Below are positions 52,014-61,086 of a stretch of 64,000 bases of DNA, one piece after another (position 1 is the first letter of the stretch; every line of letters starts with the position of its first letter). The position numbers and the translations under genes were made by a program. This DNA is from Pseudomonas orientalis. GTDB taxonomy: Bacteria; Pseudomonadota; Gammaproteobacteria; Pseudomonadales; Pseudomonadaceae. The stretch is taken from the NCBI RefSeq assembly GCF_001439815.1, contig NZ_JYLM01000008.1, positions 1 to 64,000 on the forward strand, read 5' to 3'. The notes beneath the pieces are model-generated. The model did no database searches. It was not told the DNA's origin and worked only from the letters and a program-made list of their open reading frames with translations.

Positions 52014-54095
52014 TTGCTGAATTTAAAGACTGCATTACTGCTCGGCGCGCTGCTGTTATGCGGCAACGGCGCACTGCAGGCCGCGGCCACCGCGCCTGAA
52101 CCCGAAGCCCCGGCCAAGCCGGAATTGCTGGTGGAGGGCGGCCTGCTTGGGGCGATCAGCTCCAGCATCGATGATGTGCAGCAGAAGCTGGACCTCAACC
52201 AGAACTTCATTGACGAGTGGCGCCTGCGGGCCGACCGGGCCGCGAACGAAGTCGGGCGTCTGGTCGACCAGACCGCTGCGCGCTCGCCGTGGAGCGTGGC
52301 CGGGGATTTCCTGTTGCTGTCCGCCGTGTGGATCGGTGCTTTTGCAGTGCTGACCCTGGTGGGCCGCGTCATCGTGCGGCGCCTGGGCCAGCGTGGTTTT
52401 TTCCAGCGCCGTGAGCGCCTGCTGGCGGTGCTCGGGTATGTGGTGCCCTACACCGTCCCGGCCATCATCTGCCTGCCTTTGACGCTGTATGTCAGCCACT
52501 TTTTAGCCACCTCCGTGGGCCGGGCGCTGGCGCTGTGTTTTGCCTACGCCACCAGTAGCGGCATCTTTTCCACCTCGATGCTGCTGTGCGTCATTGTCAT
52601 GTTCAACCTCGGCCACAAGCGCCCGGCGGTGCGGTTGATCCGCGACTACTGCCCCAAGCCGCTGTTCCTGATCGGCTTCCTCGCCGCCCTCAGCGACGCG
52701 CTGACCAGTCCGCAGATCGCCCGTCAGCTCGGCGGCAATATCACCAGCAGCATCGCGGTGTTCACCGGCCTGTTTGCCACGGTGATCTTTGGCGTGCTGG
52801 TGGTGCGCCTGCGGCGTCCGGTGGCGCACCTGATCCGCAATCGGCCGCTGGCCCAGCGTCTCAAGCACCCGGCGTTGCAGCAGTCGTTGCGGGTATTTTC
52901 CGGGCTCTGGTACTGGCCGATTCTGCTGATGGTGCTGGTCTCGGCAATCAACCTGATCGGTGCCGGCGACGATAATCAAAAGGCCCTGCGCTGTGCCTTG
53001 TTCACCACTATTTTGTTGATCGGCACGGTGTTCCTCAGCACGGTGCTGCAACACCTGTTCAAATCTCGCAGCCAGGTGGCGATCCAGCGCAGCAGCGCCT
53101 ACAAGGAGCGCTTCCTCAGCCTGTTGCACGCGGTCTTGCGCATCGTCATGGCGGTCGCCTTTATCGAAATTCTCGGGCGTATCTGGGGCGTGTCGTTGTT
53201 CGAGTTTGCCCAGCGCAACTCGGTGGGCCGGGCGATCAGCGATTCCTTAAGCAGCATAGGCCTGATCCTGCTGATGACCTGGTTGTTCTGGGTGGTGCTC
53301 GATACGGCGATCCAGGAAGCGCTCAAACCGCCGGTCAACAAGCGCTCCAGCCGCCAGCCCAGCACCCGGGTGAAAACCATCCTGCCGCTGTTGCGCAACG
53401 CGGTGAAAATTATCCTGGTGGTGATTTGTGCCATCACCACCATGGCCAACCTGGGCATCAACGTCGCGCCGCTGCTGGCGGGTGCCGGTGTGGTCGGCCT
53501 AGCCATCGGTTTCGGCTCACAGCAACTGGTGCAGGACGTGATCACCGGCCTGTTCATCATCATCGAAGACACCCTGTCGATCGGCGACTGGGTGGTGCTC
53601 GACTCCGGCCATGCCGGCACCGTCGAAGGCCTGACCATCCGCACCCTGCGCCTGCGCGACGGCAAGGGCTTCGTGCATTCGGTGCCGTTCGGGCAGATCA
53701 AGGCGGTCACCAACCAGTCGCGGCAATTCGCTTATGCCTTCTTCTCAGTGCAGTTCACTTACGACACCGATGTGGACAAAGCCGTGGAGCTGATCCGCGA
53801 GGCCGGGCAGTCGATCCGCGACGACGTGTTCCTCAAGTACAACCTGCAAGGGCCGCTGGAGGTGTTCGGCGTCGACAAGATGGACCTCAACGGCGTGGTG
53901 CTGACGGCGCAGTTCCGTACTGTGTCGGGTGGGCAATATGCGGTGAGCCGCGCGTTTAACCAGCGCTTGAAGAAGCTTGTGGATAACTGCGACGAGGTGC
54001 ATTTCGCGCAGACTTATCCACAGCAGGTGTTGTTGCCCAAGCGGGTGGGGCAGGAGCATGAGGTGGCGATGACCGAGCAGCCGCGTGCCGAGTGA
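52014..54095 (+). CDS. MscS-family mechanosensitive channel, large form
   Basis: The 693-residue protein has a signal-like N-terminus (LKTALLLGALLLCGNGALQA) and a periplasmic stretch to about residue 95. Roughly ten hydrophobic segments follow, then the MscS core (APLLAGAGVVGLAIGFGSQQ, then IIEDTLSIGDWVVLDSGHAG) near residues 485-545. It would relieve osmotic pressure at the inner membrane. Translation appears to start at TTG (52014), 9 bases after AAGGAG. The number of helices is estimated by eye. Confidence 0.88.
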   Translation: MLNLKTALLLGALLLCGNGALQAAATAPEPEAPAKPELLVEGGLLGAISSSIDDVQQKLDLNQNFIDEWRLRADRAANEVGRLVDQTAARSPWSVAGDFLLLSAVWIGAFAVLTLVGRVIVRRLGQRGFFQRRERLLAVLGYVVPYTVPAIICLPLTLYVSHFLATSVGRALALCFAYATSSGIFSTSMLLCVIVMFNLGHKRPAVRLIRDYCPKPLFLIGFLAALSDALTSPQIARQLGGNITSSIAVFTGLFATVIFGVLVVRLRRPVAHLIRNRPLAQRLKHPALQQSLRVFSGLWYWPILLMVLVSAINLIGAGDDNQKALRCALFTTILLIGTVFLSTVLQHLFKSRSQVAIQRSSAYKERFLSLLHAVLRIVMAVAFIEILGRIWGVSLFEFAQRNSVGRAISDSLSSIGLILLMTWLFWVVLDTAIQEALKPPVNKRSSRQPSTRVKTILPLLRNAVKIILVVICAITTMANLGINVAPLLAGAGVVGLAIGFGSQQLVQDVITGLFIIIEDTLSIGDWVVLDSGHAGTVEGLTIRTLRLRDGKGFVHSVPFGQIKAVTNQSRQFAYAFFSVQFTYDTDVDKAVELIREAGQSIRDDVFLKYNLQGPLEVFGVDKMDLNGVVLTAQFRTVSGGQYAVSRAFNQRLKKLVDNCDEVHFAQTYPQQVLLPKRVGQEHEVAMTEQPRAE

Positions 54096-54116
54096 TTGGG
54101 GTGGCTGAGCCGACGC

Positions 54117-54191
54117 TATCGGGGGCAAGCCCCCTCCCACATTTGAACGGTGTTCACAAATCCAGTGTGGGAGGGGGCTTGCCCCCAATGA
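54117..54191. repeat. REPIN between the MscS and lhr genes
   Basis: Two inverted REP arms (ATCGGGGGCAAGCCCCCTCC and GTGGGAGGGGGCTTGCCCCC) enclose a 20-base spacer. The core is the common REP of fluorescent pseudomonads, moved in trans by RAYT transposases. It sits between convergent genes, as such repeats often do. Confidence 0.85.
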
Positions 54192-54202
54192 GGCCCTCAA
54201 AG

Positions 54203-57200
54203 TCACCACCTGAGCAACTTCTCCTGAATAGCCTGCTGATCCACCTCCAGCAACACCTGCTGCTTGCCGCCAACCATCACCCCCGCCGGCACCCCATCCC
54301 GGTACACAATCCGATTGCCACTCACCGCCGGGACTTTGGTCCCCGGTAGCAGCGTACCAACCAGGTTCAGCGGGTCGGCCCCGCACACCGCGATCAAGCT
54401 CCCGTCATGGGGCCGGCGTCGCACTTCACGCAGCAGCGGGATCGCCTCCGGCAGTGCAAACTGTTCCCCCGCCAGGCCACTGACAAACCGCCCGCCGCGA
54501 ATCTCGCCCCGCGCTTCCAGGCGGTGGTAGGTGCGCAGCAATTCGCGCCAGCTCGGCAACCAGTCCGCTTCGCGGTCCAGCACGCGCCAGAACACCACGC
54601 CATAGCGGCGCAGCAGGGTCATCGCCACATGCTCCAGCGTCTCGGCCGAATGCGCACCGGGCTCGGCTGGCGCGCGGCGTATCAAGGCCCAGCGCCCGGC
54701 ATCGTCCATGCCGCCGATAAAGGCGCCGCGTCCACGCCGGCTGCTGCGCGCCTGGCGTTTGCTGGCGGGTGTGGTCAGGGCGCGCAGCCCGGCAAAGCTG
54801 TCGGCATTCACCAACCCCGCACCGACCAGCTCCTGCAACGCGGTTTCCAGCTCGCTGCGCAGCAGATGGGCTTCGTGCACCAGCTCATCGAAAAACAGCG
54901 CGCCCTGTTCGCGCAGGGCCAAGTGGACTTTCTGCGCCTTGGGCGACAGCGTGGTGCTGTCGGTCTGTTCGGTGAGTCCGCTCCACAACGGTACCTGGCT
55001 GCGCGGCAACAGCACGATCGGCGTGCTGCGCAAGGCCATGGCGCCGCCCTTGTGGCTCAGGCGCGTCCAAACCAGCTTGCCGCTGCGGCACAGGTCGTCG
55101 AGCCAGGTCGAGGAATAGTCCTTGATACGCGCACTGAGCAGGTCACTGTCCCAGGCCGAAGTGGCGGCGGCGTAGCCTTCGAACTGGCCGACGATCTGCG
55201 GCAACACCGCGCTGCCCTGGCCGCGCGTGCTGTCGGACAGGTGCTGCCAGTCGAACAGAAAGCGCATGAAATCCTGCAGCGCCACCGGTTCGATTTCGCG
55301 GCGCAGGCGCTTGACCGTGTAGCGATGAATACGCGCCAGCAGGTGCCGTTCGCACCATTGCTCATCACCACAGCCCGGGCTGAAGTGCCCGCGCAGCACG
55401 TAGCCTTCCTGCTCCAGCCGCGCCAACCCCTGGGCCACGGTGGCGGGCGGCAGCGCCAGGGGCGCGGCGATTTCGGGCAGCGTCAATGGGCCGAAACCGC
55501 CCAGGCGCGCACGTAGTACCTCCACCAAGGCCTCATCGAATGTCCACGGCGCGTCGAAACCGGGCAGCAGCGCCATGTCGTGCGGGTAGATAGCCTGCAG
55601 ACAGCTCAAGCGTTCCACGGCTACCCACAGGCCGTTGGGCAACGGATAAGCGCGTCCGGCCTCGTTCAAACCCCGCAACCACTCCGCCCATTCAGGTGTG
55701 ACCTCCTGCTCTGCAATGCAGGCCAGGCTCATCAGCGCTTCGTGCATTTCATCCGGCCCCTGGGGCGCGGGCCAAGCCTCCTCGCTTACGCCGGCAATCG
55801 CCTCGGCATCCAGCGCGCCGAGGTCGTCGGTACTTTGCGGGTCGCTCCAGCGGCGGTTGAGTACCGCCTGGGTGCGGCGTTCTTCCAGCGGCGCGTCATC
55901 GAGAAAGGTGTAGGGGCGCGCGCTGAGAATCTCGGCGGCCATTGGCGAGGGCGCCGGCAGGTCACGGCTGACCATGCGCACGTCGCCCGCTTCCATGCGC
56001 CGCAACAGGGCCAGCCAGCCCTCGCTGTCCATGGCTTCGTGCAGGCAGTCATCGAGGGTTTGTTCCACCAGCGGATGGTCGGGCACTTCGCGTTCGCCGG
56101 CGAGGTTTTCCAGGCAGGCAATCTGGTCGGGAAACACACTGGCGATCAGGTCTTCGCTTTTCATGCGCTGGACCTGCGGCGCCACCTTGCGCCCGCCGGT
56201 GTAGCGCGGCAATGCCAGGGCCACGCCGGCGTTCCAGCGCCAGCGCACGCCGAACAGCGGCGCATCCAGCACGGCCTGGATCAGCAGGTGTTCGGCGCTG
56301 TTGCTGTTGAGGTAGCGCCACACCTCATCCAGCGCGAAGCTATGGCTGGTGGACAGCGACAGCACGATCGCATTTTCGCTGGCCGCCGCTTGCAGCTCGA
56401 AGTTGAAGGTGCGGCAAAAGCGCTTGCGCAGGGCCAGGCCCCAGGCGCGGTTGATGCGGCTGCCAAAGGGCGTGTGGATGATCAACTGGGTGCCGCCGGA
56501 CGCGTCGAAAAAACGCTCCATGATCAAGGTGTCCCGGGACGGCAAGGCGCTGAGGGCCAGGCGGGCGCGGGCCAGGTAATCCAGCAGTTGTTCGGCGCTG
56601 GCGCGGTTCAGACCGAGCGTCTCGGTGAGCCATGTCTGCGCCGGTTGCAGATCGCCCGGGCTGGCGCTGAGCAACTGGTCCAACTGCCCCTGCAAACGGG
56701 CCACCGCCGCCGACAACTCGTTGCTGCGCCCCGGCGCTTCGCCCAGCCAGAACGGGATGGTCGGCGGCTGACCGTGGGCGTCCTCGACGCGCACCTTGCC
56801 GGCCTCCACCCGCAGGATGCGGTAGGACGTATTGCCCAGCTGGAAAATATCGCCGGCGATGCTCTCCACCGCGAAGTCTTCGTTGACGCTGCCGATGTTC
56901 AGGCTCTGGGGCTCGAGCAGCACGCTGTAGTCGGCGTTGTCGGGGATGGTGCCGCCGCTGGTTACGGCGGTGAGTCGGGCGCCACGGCGACCGCGCAGGG
57001 TATGGGTGACCGCATCGCGGTGCAGATAAGCGCTGCGGATACCCTGGCGACCGTTGTAGCCGTCGGCGAGCATGTGCAACAGCGCCTGGTAATGGCGCTC
57101 GTCCAGCTCGGCATAGGGCGCGGCGCGGCGGATAAGCGTCAGCAGGGCAGCTTCGGACCATTCGCGCGCGCTGACTTCGGCGATGATCTGCTGGGCCAGC

Positions 57201-58450
57201 ACGTCCAGCGGCGCCACCGGGATGTGCAAGGTGTCGAGCTCGCCCCGGCGCACGCAGTCGAGGAGGGCGGCGCATTCGATCAGGTCGTCGCGGGTGGTGG
57301 CAAACAAGCGGCCCTTGGGCGTGCCGCCGACCTGGTGCCCGGAGCGGCCAACCCTTTGCAGAAACCCGTTGATCGAGCCGGGCGAACTGATCTGGCAGAC
57401 CAGGTCCACATCGCCGATATCAATCCCCAGCTCCAGCGACGCGGTGGCGATCAGCACTTGCAGCTCACCGGCCTTGAGGCGTTGCTCGGCCTCCAGGCGC
57501 ATTTCCTTGGCCAGGCTGCCGTGGTGGGCGGCTACCGCCGTCTTGCCCAGGCGCTCGCTCAGATGCCGCGCCAGGCGTTCGGCCAGACGTCGGGTGTTCA
57601 CGAATATCAGCGTGGTGCGGTGCTCACTGGCCAGCTCGGCGAGGCGGTTGTAGACCAGTTCCCAGACGTCATTGGCCATCACCGCCGAGAGCGGCACCGG
57701 CGGCACTTCGATAGCCATGTCGCGCGGGCGGGCGTGGCCTATGTCGACAATGGCGCACTCGCGGCCCGTGCCGACCAAAAACCGCGACACCGCGTCGATG
57801 GGCTTTTGCGTAGCCGACAGGCCGATGCGCGTCAGCGGCTCGGCGCACAGGGCTTGCAGGCGCTCCAGGCTCAACGCCAGGTGACTGCCGCGTTTGCCGG
57901 CGGCAATCGCGTGGATTTCATCGACGATTACCGTGCGCGTGCTGGCGAGCATCTGCCTGCCCGAGTCAGAGCCGAGCAGCACATACAGCGATTCCGGGGT
58001 GGTCACCAGGATATGCGGCGCGCGCTTGCGCATCTGCGCGCGGTCTTTTTGTGGCGTGTCACCGGTGCGTACCGCGGTGCGGATCACCAGCGGCGGCAGG
58101 CCTTGTTTTTCAAGATGCTCGGTGATGCCGGCCAGCGGGTTTTGCAGGTTGATCTGAATATCGTTGGACAGCGCCTTGAGCGGCGAAACATAGACCACCA
58201 GGGTTTCATCGGGCAGTTGGCCGCCGTTGGCCAGGCCCTGATGGACCAGATCGTCCAGCACCGCGAGAAAGGCGGTCAGGGTCTTGCCCGAACCGGTCGG
58301 CGCGGCGATCAACGTTGAACGGCGCTGACGGATCAGCGGCCACGCCCGGGCCTGCGCGGCGGTCACCGCGGGGAAGGTGCTGCGAAACCAGGTGCTGACG
58401 GCGGGGTGGAAGCCGTCCAGTGCGCTGTCCGTCGATTCGGGAAGGTTCAT
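54203..58450 (-). CDS. lhr: Full-length Lhr-type superfamily 2 helicase
   Basis: The 1415-residue protein has Walker A AAPTGSGKT (49-57), DEIH, SAT (GLSATQKP) and motif VI QRVGRSGHQ. A winged helix and the Lhr core follow, then a long C-terminal domain. Lhr unwinds DNA-DNA and RNA-DNA hybrids, and the long-form C-terminus has shown uracil-DNA glycosylase activity in E. coli. The length is close to that long form. The ATG at 58450 gives MNLPESTDSALDGFHP; a 12-codon extension is less likely. Lhr-associated nuclease genes are not adjacent. Confidence 0.93.
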   Translation of the reverse strand: MNLPESTDSALDGFHPAVSTWFRSTFPAVTAAQARAWPLIRQRRSTLIAAPTGSGKTLTAFLAVLDDLVHQGLANGGQLPDETLVVYVSPLKALSNDIQINLQNPLAGITEHLEKQGLPPLVIRTAVRTGDTPQKDRAQMRKRAPHILVTTPESLYVLLGSDSGRQMLASTRTVIVDEIHAIAAGKRGSHLALSLERLQALCAEPLTRIGLSATQKPIDAVSRFLVGTGRECAIVDIGHARPRDMAIEVPPVPLSAVMANDVWELVYNRLAELASEHRTTLIFVNTRRLAERLARHLSERLGKTAVAAHHGSLAKEMRLEAEQRLKAGELQVLIATASLELGIDIGDVDLVCQISSPGSINGFLQRVGRSGHQVGGTPKGRLFATTRDDLIECAALLDCVRRGELDTLHIPVAPLDVLAQQIIAEVSAREWSEAALLTLIRRAAPYAELDERHYQALLHMLADGYNGRQGIRSAYLHRDAVTHTLRGRRGARLTAVTSGGTIPDNADYSVLLEPQSLNIGSVNEDFAVESIAGDIFQLGNTSYRILRVEAGKVRVEDAHGQPPTIPFWLGEAPGRSNELSAAVARLQGQLDQLLSASPGDLQPAQTWLTETLGLNRASAEQLLDYLARARLALSALPSRDTLIMERFFDASGGTQLIIHTPFGSRINRAWGLALRKRFCRTFNFELQAAASENAIVLSLSTSHSFALDEVWRYLNSNSAEHLLIQAVLDAPLFGVRWRWNAGVALALPRYTGGRKVAPQVQRMKSEDLIASVFPDQIACLENLAGEREVPDHPLVEQTLDDCLHEAMDSEGWLALLRRMEAGDVRMVSRDLPAPSPMAAEILSARPYTFLDDAPLEERRTQAVLNRRWSDPQSTDDLGALDAEAIAGVSEEAWPAPQGPDEMHEALMSLACIAEQEVTPEWAEWLRGLNEAGRAYPLPNGLWVAVERLSCLQAIYPHDMALLPGFDAPWTFDEALVEVLRARLGGFGPLTLPEIAAPLALPPATVAQGLARLEQEGYVLRGHFSPGCGDEQWCERHLLARIHRYTVKRLRREIEPVALQDFMRFLFDWQHLSDSTRGQGSAVLPQIVGQFEGYAAATSAWDSDLLSARIKDYSSTWLDDLCRSGKLVWTRLSHKGGAMALRSTPIVLLPRSQVPLWSGLTEQTDSTTLSPKAQKVHLALREQGALFFDELVHEAHLLRSELETALQELVGAGLVNADSFAGLRALTTPASKRQARSSRRGRGAFIGGMDDAGRWALIRRAPAEPGAHSAETLEHVAMTLLRRYGVVFWRVLDREADWLPSWRELLRTYHRLEARGEIRGGRFVSGLAGEQFALPEAIPLLREVRRRPHDGSLIAVCGADPLNLVGTLLPGTKVPAVSGNRIVYRDGVPAGVMVGGKQQVLLEVDQQAIQEKLLRW

Positions 58451-58617
58451 GTAGTGATTGATGCCGGCGGCTCCAACAAGTTGCAAACACCTACTTTGTC
58501 CGTGACGGTTGCGCTACAAACCCGCAAAATGCAACGATTCTGGAATAAACCTACGGCAAGGCTCACGCGCCTGCCGACAACCACCATCGTTCCAAACAGA
58601 CCGGGCCTGCTCAATCT

Positions 58618-59502
58618 ATGCGAATGCGCCTTATGTTACTGGGCGGCGGGAATGCCCTCGGGCAGGCGCTGATTCGCCTCGGTGCAGAGGAAGACATCGG
58701 TTTCCTCGCCCCCAAACCGCCCCAAGACGGCTGGGATGCCGCGAGCCTCACCCAATTGCTCGACGACACCCGTCCCGATGCATTGATCAATCTCGCCTAT
58801 TATTTCGACTGGTTCCAGGCCGAGACCGTCAGCGAAACTCGCCTGGCTTCCCAGGAATTCGCCATCGAGCGCCTGGCCGAACTGTGCCAGCACCACAGCA
58901 TTACCCTGGTGCAGCCGTCCAGCTACCGCGTATTCGATGGTTCCCGCGCCACCGCCTACAGCGAAAAAGACGAGCCGGTGCCTCTGGGCCTGCGCGGCCA
59001 GGCGTTGTGGCGTATCGAGCAGAGCGTACGCGCCACCTGCCCGCAGCATGTGCTGCTGCGGTTCGGCTGGCTGCTCGATGACAGCGTCGACGGCACCCTC
59101 GGGCGCTTCCTGGCCCGGGCCGAACAGCCGGATGAGTTGTTGATGGCCGACGACCGTCGTGGCAACCCGACGCCGGTGGACGATGCGGCGCGAGTGATCA
59201 TTTCCGTGCTCAAGCAACTCGATTGCGCCGCGCCGCTGTGGGGCACCTACCACTACGCCGGTCACGAGGCGACCACGCCGCTGGCGCTGGGCCAGGCGAT
59301 CCTCACCGAAGCGCGCAACTTCCACCCCCTGGCCATTGAGTCGCCGACGGCCCAGGCCCACGCGGCGCGGCCGGATGCAGCGGACGAACCGCAGCATGCG
59401 GTGCTGGCCTGCAAGAAAATCCTGCATACCTTTGGCATCAAGCCACGGGCGTGGCGCGCAGGGCTGCCGGCGTTGCTCGACCGGTTCTACCGCCACACTT
59501 GA
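58618..59502 (+). CDS. RmlD-like nucleotide-sugar-binding protein lacking YxxxK
   Basis: The 294-residue protein has the fold and spacing of RmlD (LMLLGGGNALGQALIRLGAE, DALINLAYYFDW, QPSSYRVFDGS). Where RmlD has a Tyr-x-x-x-Lys in PLNVYGKTK, this reads LGLRGQALWRIE, so both catalytic residues are replaced. It may bind a dinucleotide or sugar without reducing it. Synteny with P. aeruginosa PA4068 next to oprG fits. ATG 58618 or 58624 may be the start, and the ribosome binding site is weak. Confidence 0.85.
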   Translation: MRMRLMLLGGGNALGQALIRLGAEEDIGFLAPKPPQDGWDAASLTQLLDDTRPDALINLAYYFDWFQAETVSETRLASQEFAIERLAELCQHHSITLVQPSSYRVFDGSRATAYSEKDEPVPLGLRGQALWRIEQSVRATCPQHVLLRFGWLLDDSVDGTLGRFLARAEQPDELLMADDRRGNPTPVDDAARVIISVLKQLDCAAPLWGTYHYAGHEATTPLALGQAILTEARNFHPLAIESPTAQAHAARPDAADEPQHAVLACKKILHTFGIKPRAWRAGLPALLDRFYRHT

Positions 59503-59518
59503 AAACAACACAGAACCA

Positions 59519-59610
59519 ATGTGGGAGGGGGCTTGCCCCGATAGCAGAGTGTCAGTCAAAGATTTATTGACTGGTCCACCGCCATCGGGGGCAAGCCCCC
59601 TCCCACATTT
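59519..59610. repeat. REPIN downstream of oprG
   Basis: Inverted REP arms (GTGGGAGGGGGCTTGCCCCG and TCGGGGGCAAGCCCCCTCCC) flank the spacer AGAGTGTCAGTCAAAGATTT and following bases. It lies between the convergent RmlD-like and oprG genes. It is nearly identical to the element at 60430-60522. Confidence 0.9.
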
Positions 59611-59626
59611 GGTTTTGTAGTGTTGT

Positions 59627-60325
59627 TTAGAACTTGTAGCCAATACCCACCATGTAGACCATCGGGTCGACATCCACATTGACCTTGGCCCGGGTGCCCT
59701 GGCCCAGGGCGTTGTTATCCACAGTCGCCTTGGTGCTGATGTCGATATAACGCGCCTGGGCGTTGATCATCCACTTGTCGTTGATCATGTAGTCGGCGCC
59801 GATCTGCGCGGCCCAGCCCCAGGAGTTCTCGGCCTTGAAGTTGCTGAAGCCGGCTTGCTCGGCGCGGCTGCCGACGTGCTCGTCGTAGATCCAGGTGTAG
59901 TTGATACCGGCGCCCACATAGGGTTGGAACGCCGACTGGTGGTCCAGCGGGTAGTACACGACGCTCAGGGTCGGCGGCAGGTGTTTGAGTGTGCCGAGCT
60001 TGCCGTTGGCGGCGCCGAGGGCGGTGTTCTTGATCTTTACATCATGCTCGAACGGCGTGGCGGCCAGCAGTTCGATACCGACGTGATCGGTGATCATGTA
60101 GGCGAAGTTCAAGCCCAGTTGGGTGTCGCTGCTCATGGTCGCCTTGCCGCCCAGGTTGGCGCCGGCCAATGGGCCCTGGTCAACCTTGACGCTGCTGCTG
60201 TCGGCCTTCGGGTTCACGGTGATTGCACCGGCGCGAACCAGAATGTCGCCCGCCTGGTGGGCGTGGGCGACAGGGGCGACGAGGGCGAGCGCGAAGAGGG
60301 ACGCGCCGAGCAGAGACTTGTTCAT
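59627..60325 (-). CDS. oprG: Outer membrane protein OmpW/OprG family
   Basis: The 232-residue protein has a signal peptide (MNKSLLGASLFALALVAPVAHA) and an eight-stranded barrel pattern. It ends MVYMVGIGYKF with the terminal Phe used for outer-membrane insertion. OmpW/OprG channels carry small hydrophobic molecules or amino acids across the outer membrane. P. aeruginosa oprG (PA4067) lies beside PA4066-PA4063, and the neighbours here match. An ANR-like box lies 64 bases upstream of the start, in line with the known anaerobic induction of oprG. Confidence 0.93.
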   Translation of the reverse strand: MNKSLLGASLFALALVAPVAHAHQAGDILVRAGAITVNPKADSSSVKVDQGPLAGANLGGKATMSSDTQLGLNFAYMITDHVGIELLAATPFEHDVKIKNTALGAANGKLGTLKHLPPTLSVVYYPLDHQSAFQPYVGAGINYTWIYDEHVGSRAEQAGFSNFKAENSWGWAAQIGADYMINDKWMINAQARYIDISTKATVDNNALGQGTRAKVNVDVDPMVYMVGIGYKF

Positions 60326-60366
60326 GGGAGCTCCAAAAGGACGTTAAAAGTTGTACGTCCAATGGT

Positions 60367-60389
60367 AAAGATCGTTCCGTACGATCTTT
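60367..60389. promoter_or_regulatory. Perfect inverted repeat in the oprG promoter region
   Basis: AAAGATCGT and ACGATCTTT form a perfect 9-base inverted repeat with a 5-base spacer. It lies between the ANR-like box and a possible -10 (TACCAT on the minus strand, 60362-60367). A protein bound there would cover the core promoter, so it is a candidate repressor site. Confidence 0.55.
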
Positions 60390-60402
60390 TGATTCAGCTC
60401 AA
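60389..60402 (-). promoter_or_regulatory. ANR/FNR-type box upstream of oprG
   Basis: On the minus strand the sequence is TTGAGCTGAATCAA, matching TTGAT-N4-ATCAA at 9 of 10 positions. Its centre is about 70 bases from the oprG start codon. A class II activator position (-41.5) would put the transcript start near 60354. Confidence 0.68.
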
Positions 60403-60429
60403 TGAAAGGTTAAACCACACCGCAAAAAT

Positions 60430-60522
60430 TGTGGGAGGGGGCTTGCTCCCGATAGCAGAGTGTCAGGCAAAGATTTATTGACTGGTCCACCGCTATCGGG
60501 GGCAAGCCCCCCTCCCACATTT
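60430..60522. repeat. REPIN upstream of oprG
   Basis: This near copy of the element at 59519-59610 has the same orientation and only about four differences over about 93 bases (two substitutions and two one-base length changes). It lies between oprG and the DUF3299 gene. Confidence 0.9.
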
Positions 60523-60549
60523 GATCTTCGGTGTGTTCGCAGGCGGTGA

Positions 60550-61086
60550 TTATTCTTCGAGCTCGTACATGTAGATCTTTTCGGCATCCATCTGGTAACC
60601 GGCATCGGCCAACTCACTGGACGACGGCTTGACCTGCATCGCGCCCTCGATCCAGTACGGCTGGTACAGCTCATCGAGTTTCACCCCGACTTCGCTTTTC
60701 ACGTGCACGATCTGGTTCGACGGCGGTGGCGGCACGTGGATGCACGCGCCGAAATACGGCACCAGCAGGAACTCGGTGGTGCGGCCTTCTTCGCTCACCT
60801 CCAGCGGCACGATGTACCCCGGCAGGCGAATGTGCCGGCCGTCAAGGCTCTGCACCACCGGCGCGTTGGGCAAGTCCTGTTTGGCGGCGGGCGCGGCCTC
60901 GACGGACAGGGAATCGGCCATGTTCGACAGGTCGTGCAGCGGTTTCATATTGGGCACTTCCGGTGGCGCATCCGGTGGGATCATTTCCTGCCACGACAAA
61001 TCCCGGGGCTGCTCCTCGGCCCAGGCGGGTACGGCCACCAGCAACAACAGGGCAAACAGGGCACGACGCATCGACAGCTTCCTCAT
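60550..61086 (-). CDS. DUF3299 periplasmic protein of a zinc-responsive ABC cluster
   Basis: The 178-residue product has a signal peptide (MRRALFALLLLVAVPAWA after a short leader) and a DUF3299 domain (VPYFGACIHVPPPPSNQIVH). It is the last of four genes whose order matches P. aeruginosa PA4063-PA4066, reported to be induced under zinc limitation. The start at 61086 overlaps the permease stop by 4 bases; an ATG at 61071 is also possible. Its biochemical role is unknown. It may be the periplasmic partner of the permease. Confidence 0.85.
   Translation of the reverse strand: MRKLSMRRALFALLLLVAVPAWAEEQPRDLSWQEMIPPDAPPEVPNMKPLHDLSNMADSLSVEAAPAAKQDLPNAPVVQSLDGRHIRLPGYIVPLEVSEEGRTTEFLLVPYFGACIHVPPPPSNQIVHVKSEVGVKLDELYQPYWIEGAMQVKPSSSELADAGYQMDAEKIYMYELEE

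Noticed and set aside
55580..58318. A 912-codon open frame on the plus strand over lhr
   Set aside because: Helicase motifs are intact on the minus strand, and the plus frame is rich in Gln, Arg and Ala with no domain.
54117..60522. Repeats considered as a CRISPR array or transposon ends
   Set aside because: They are paired inverted REP sequences with the pseudomonad core. There is no regular spacer series, cas gene or transposase nearby.
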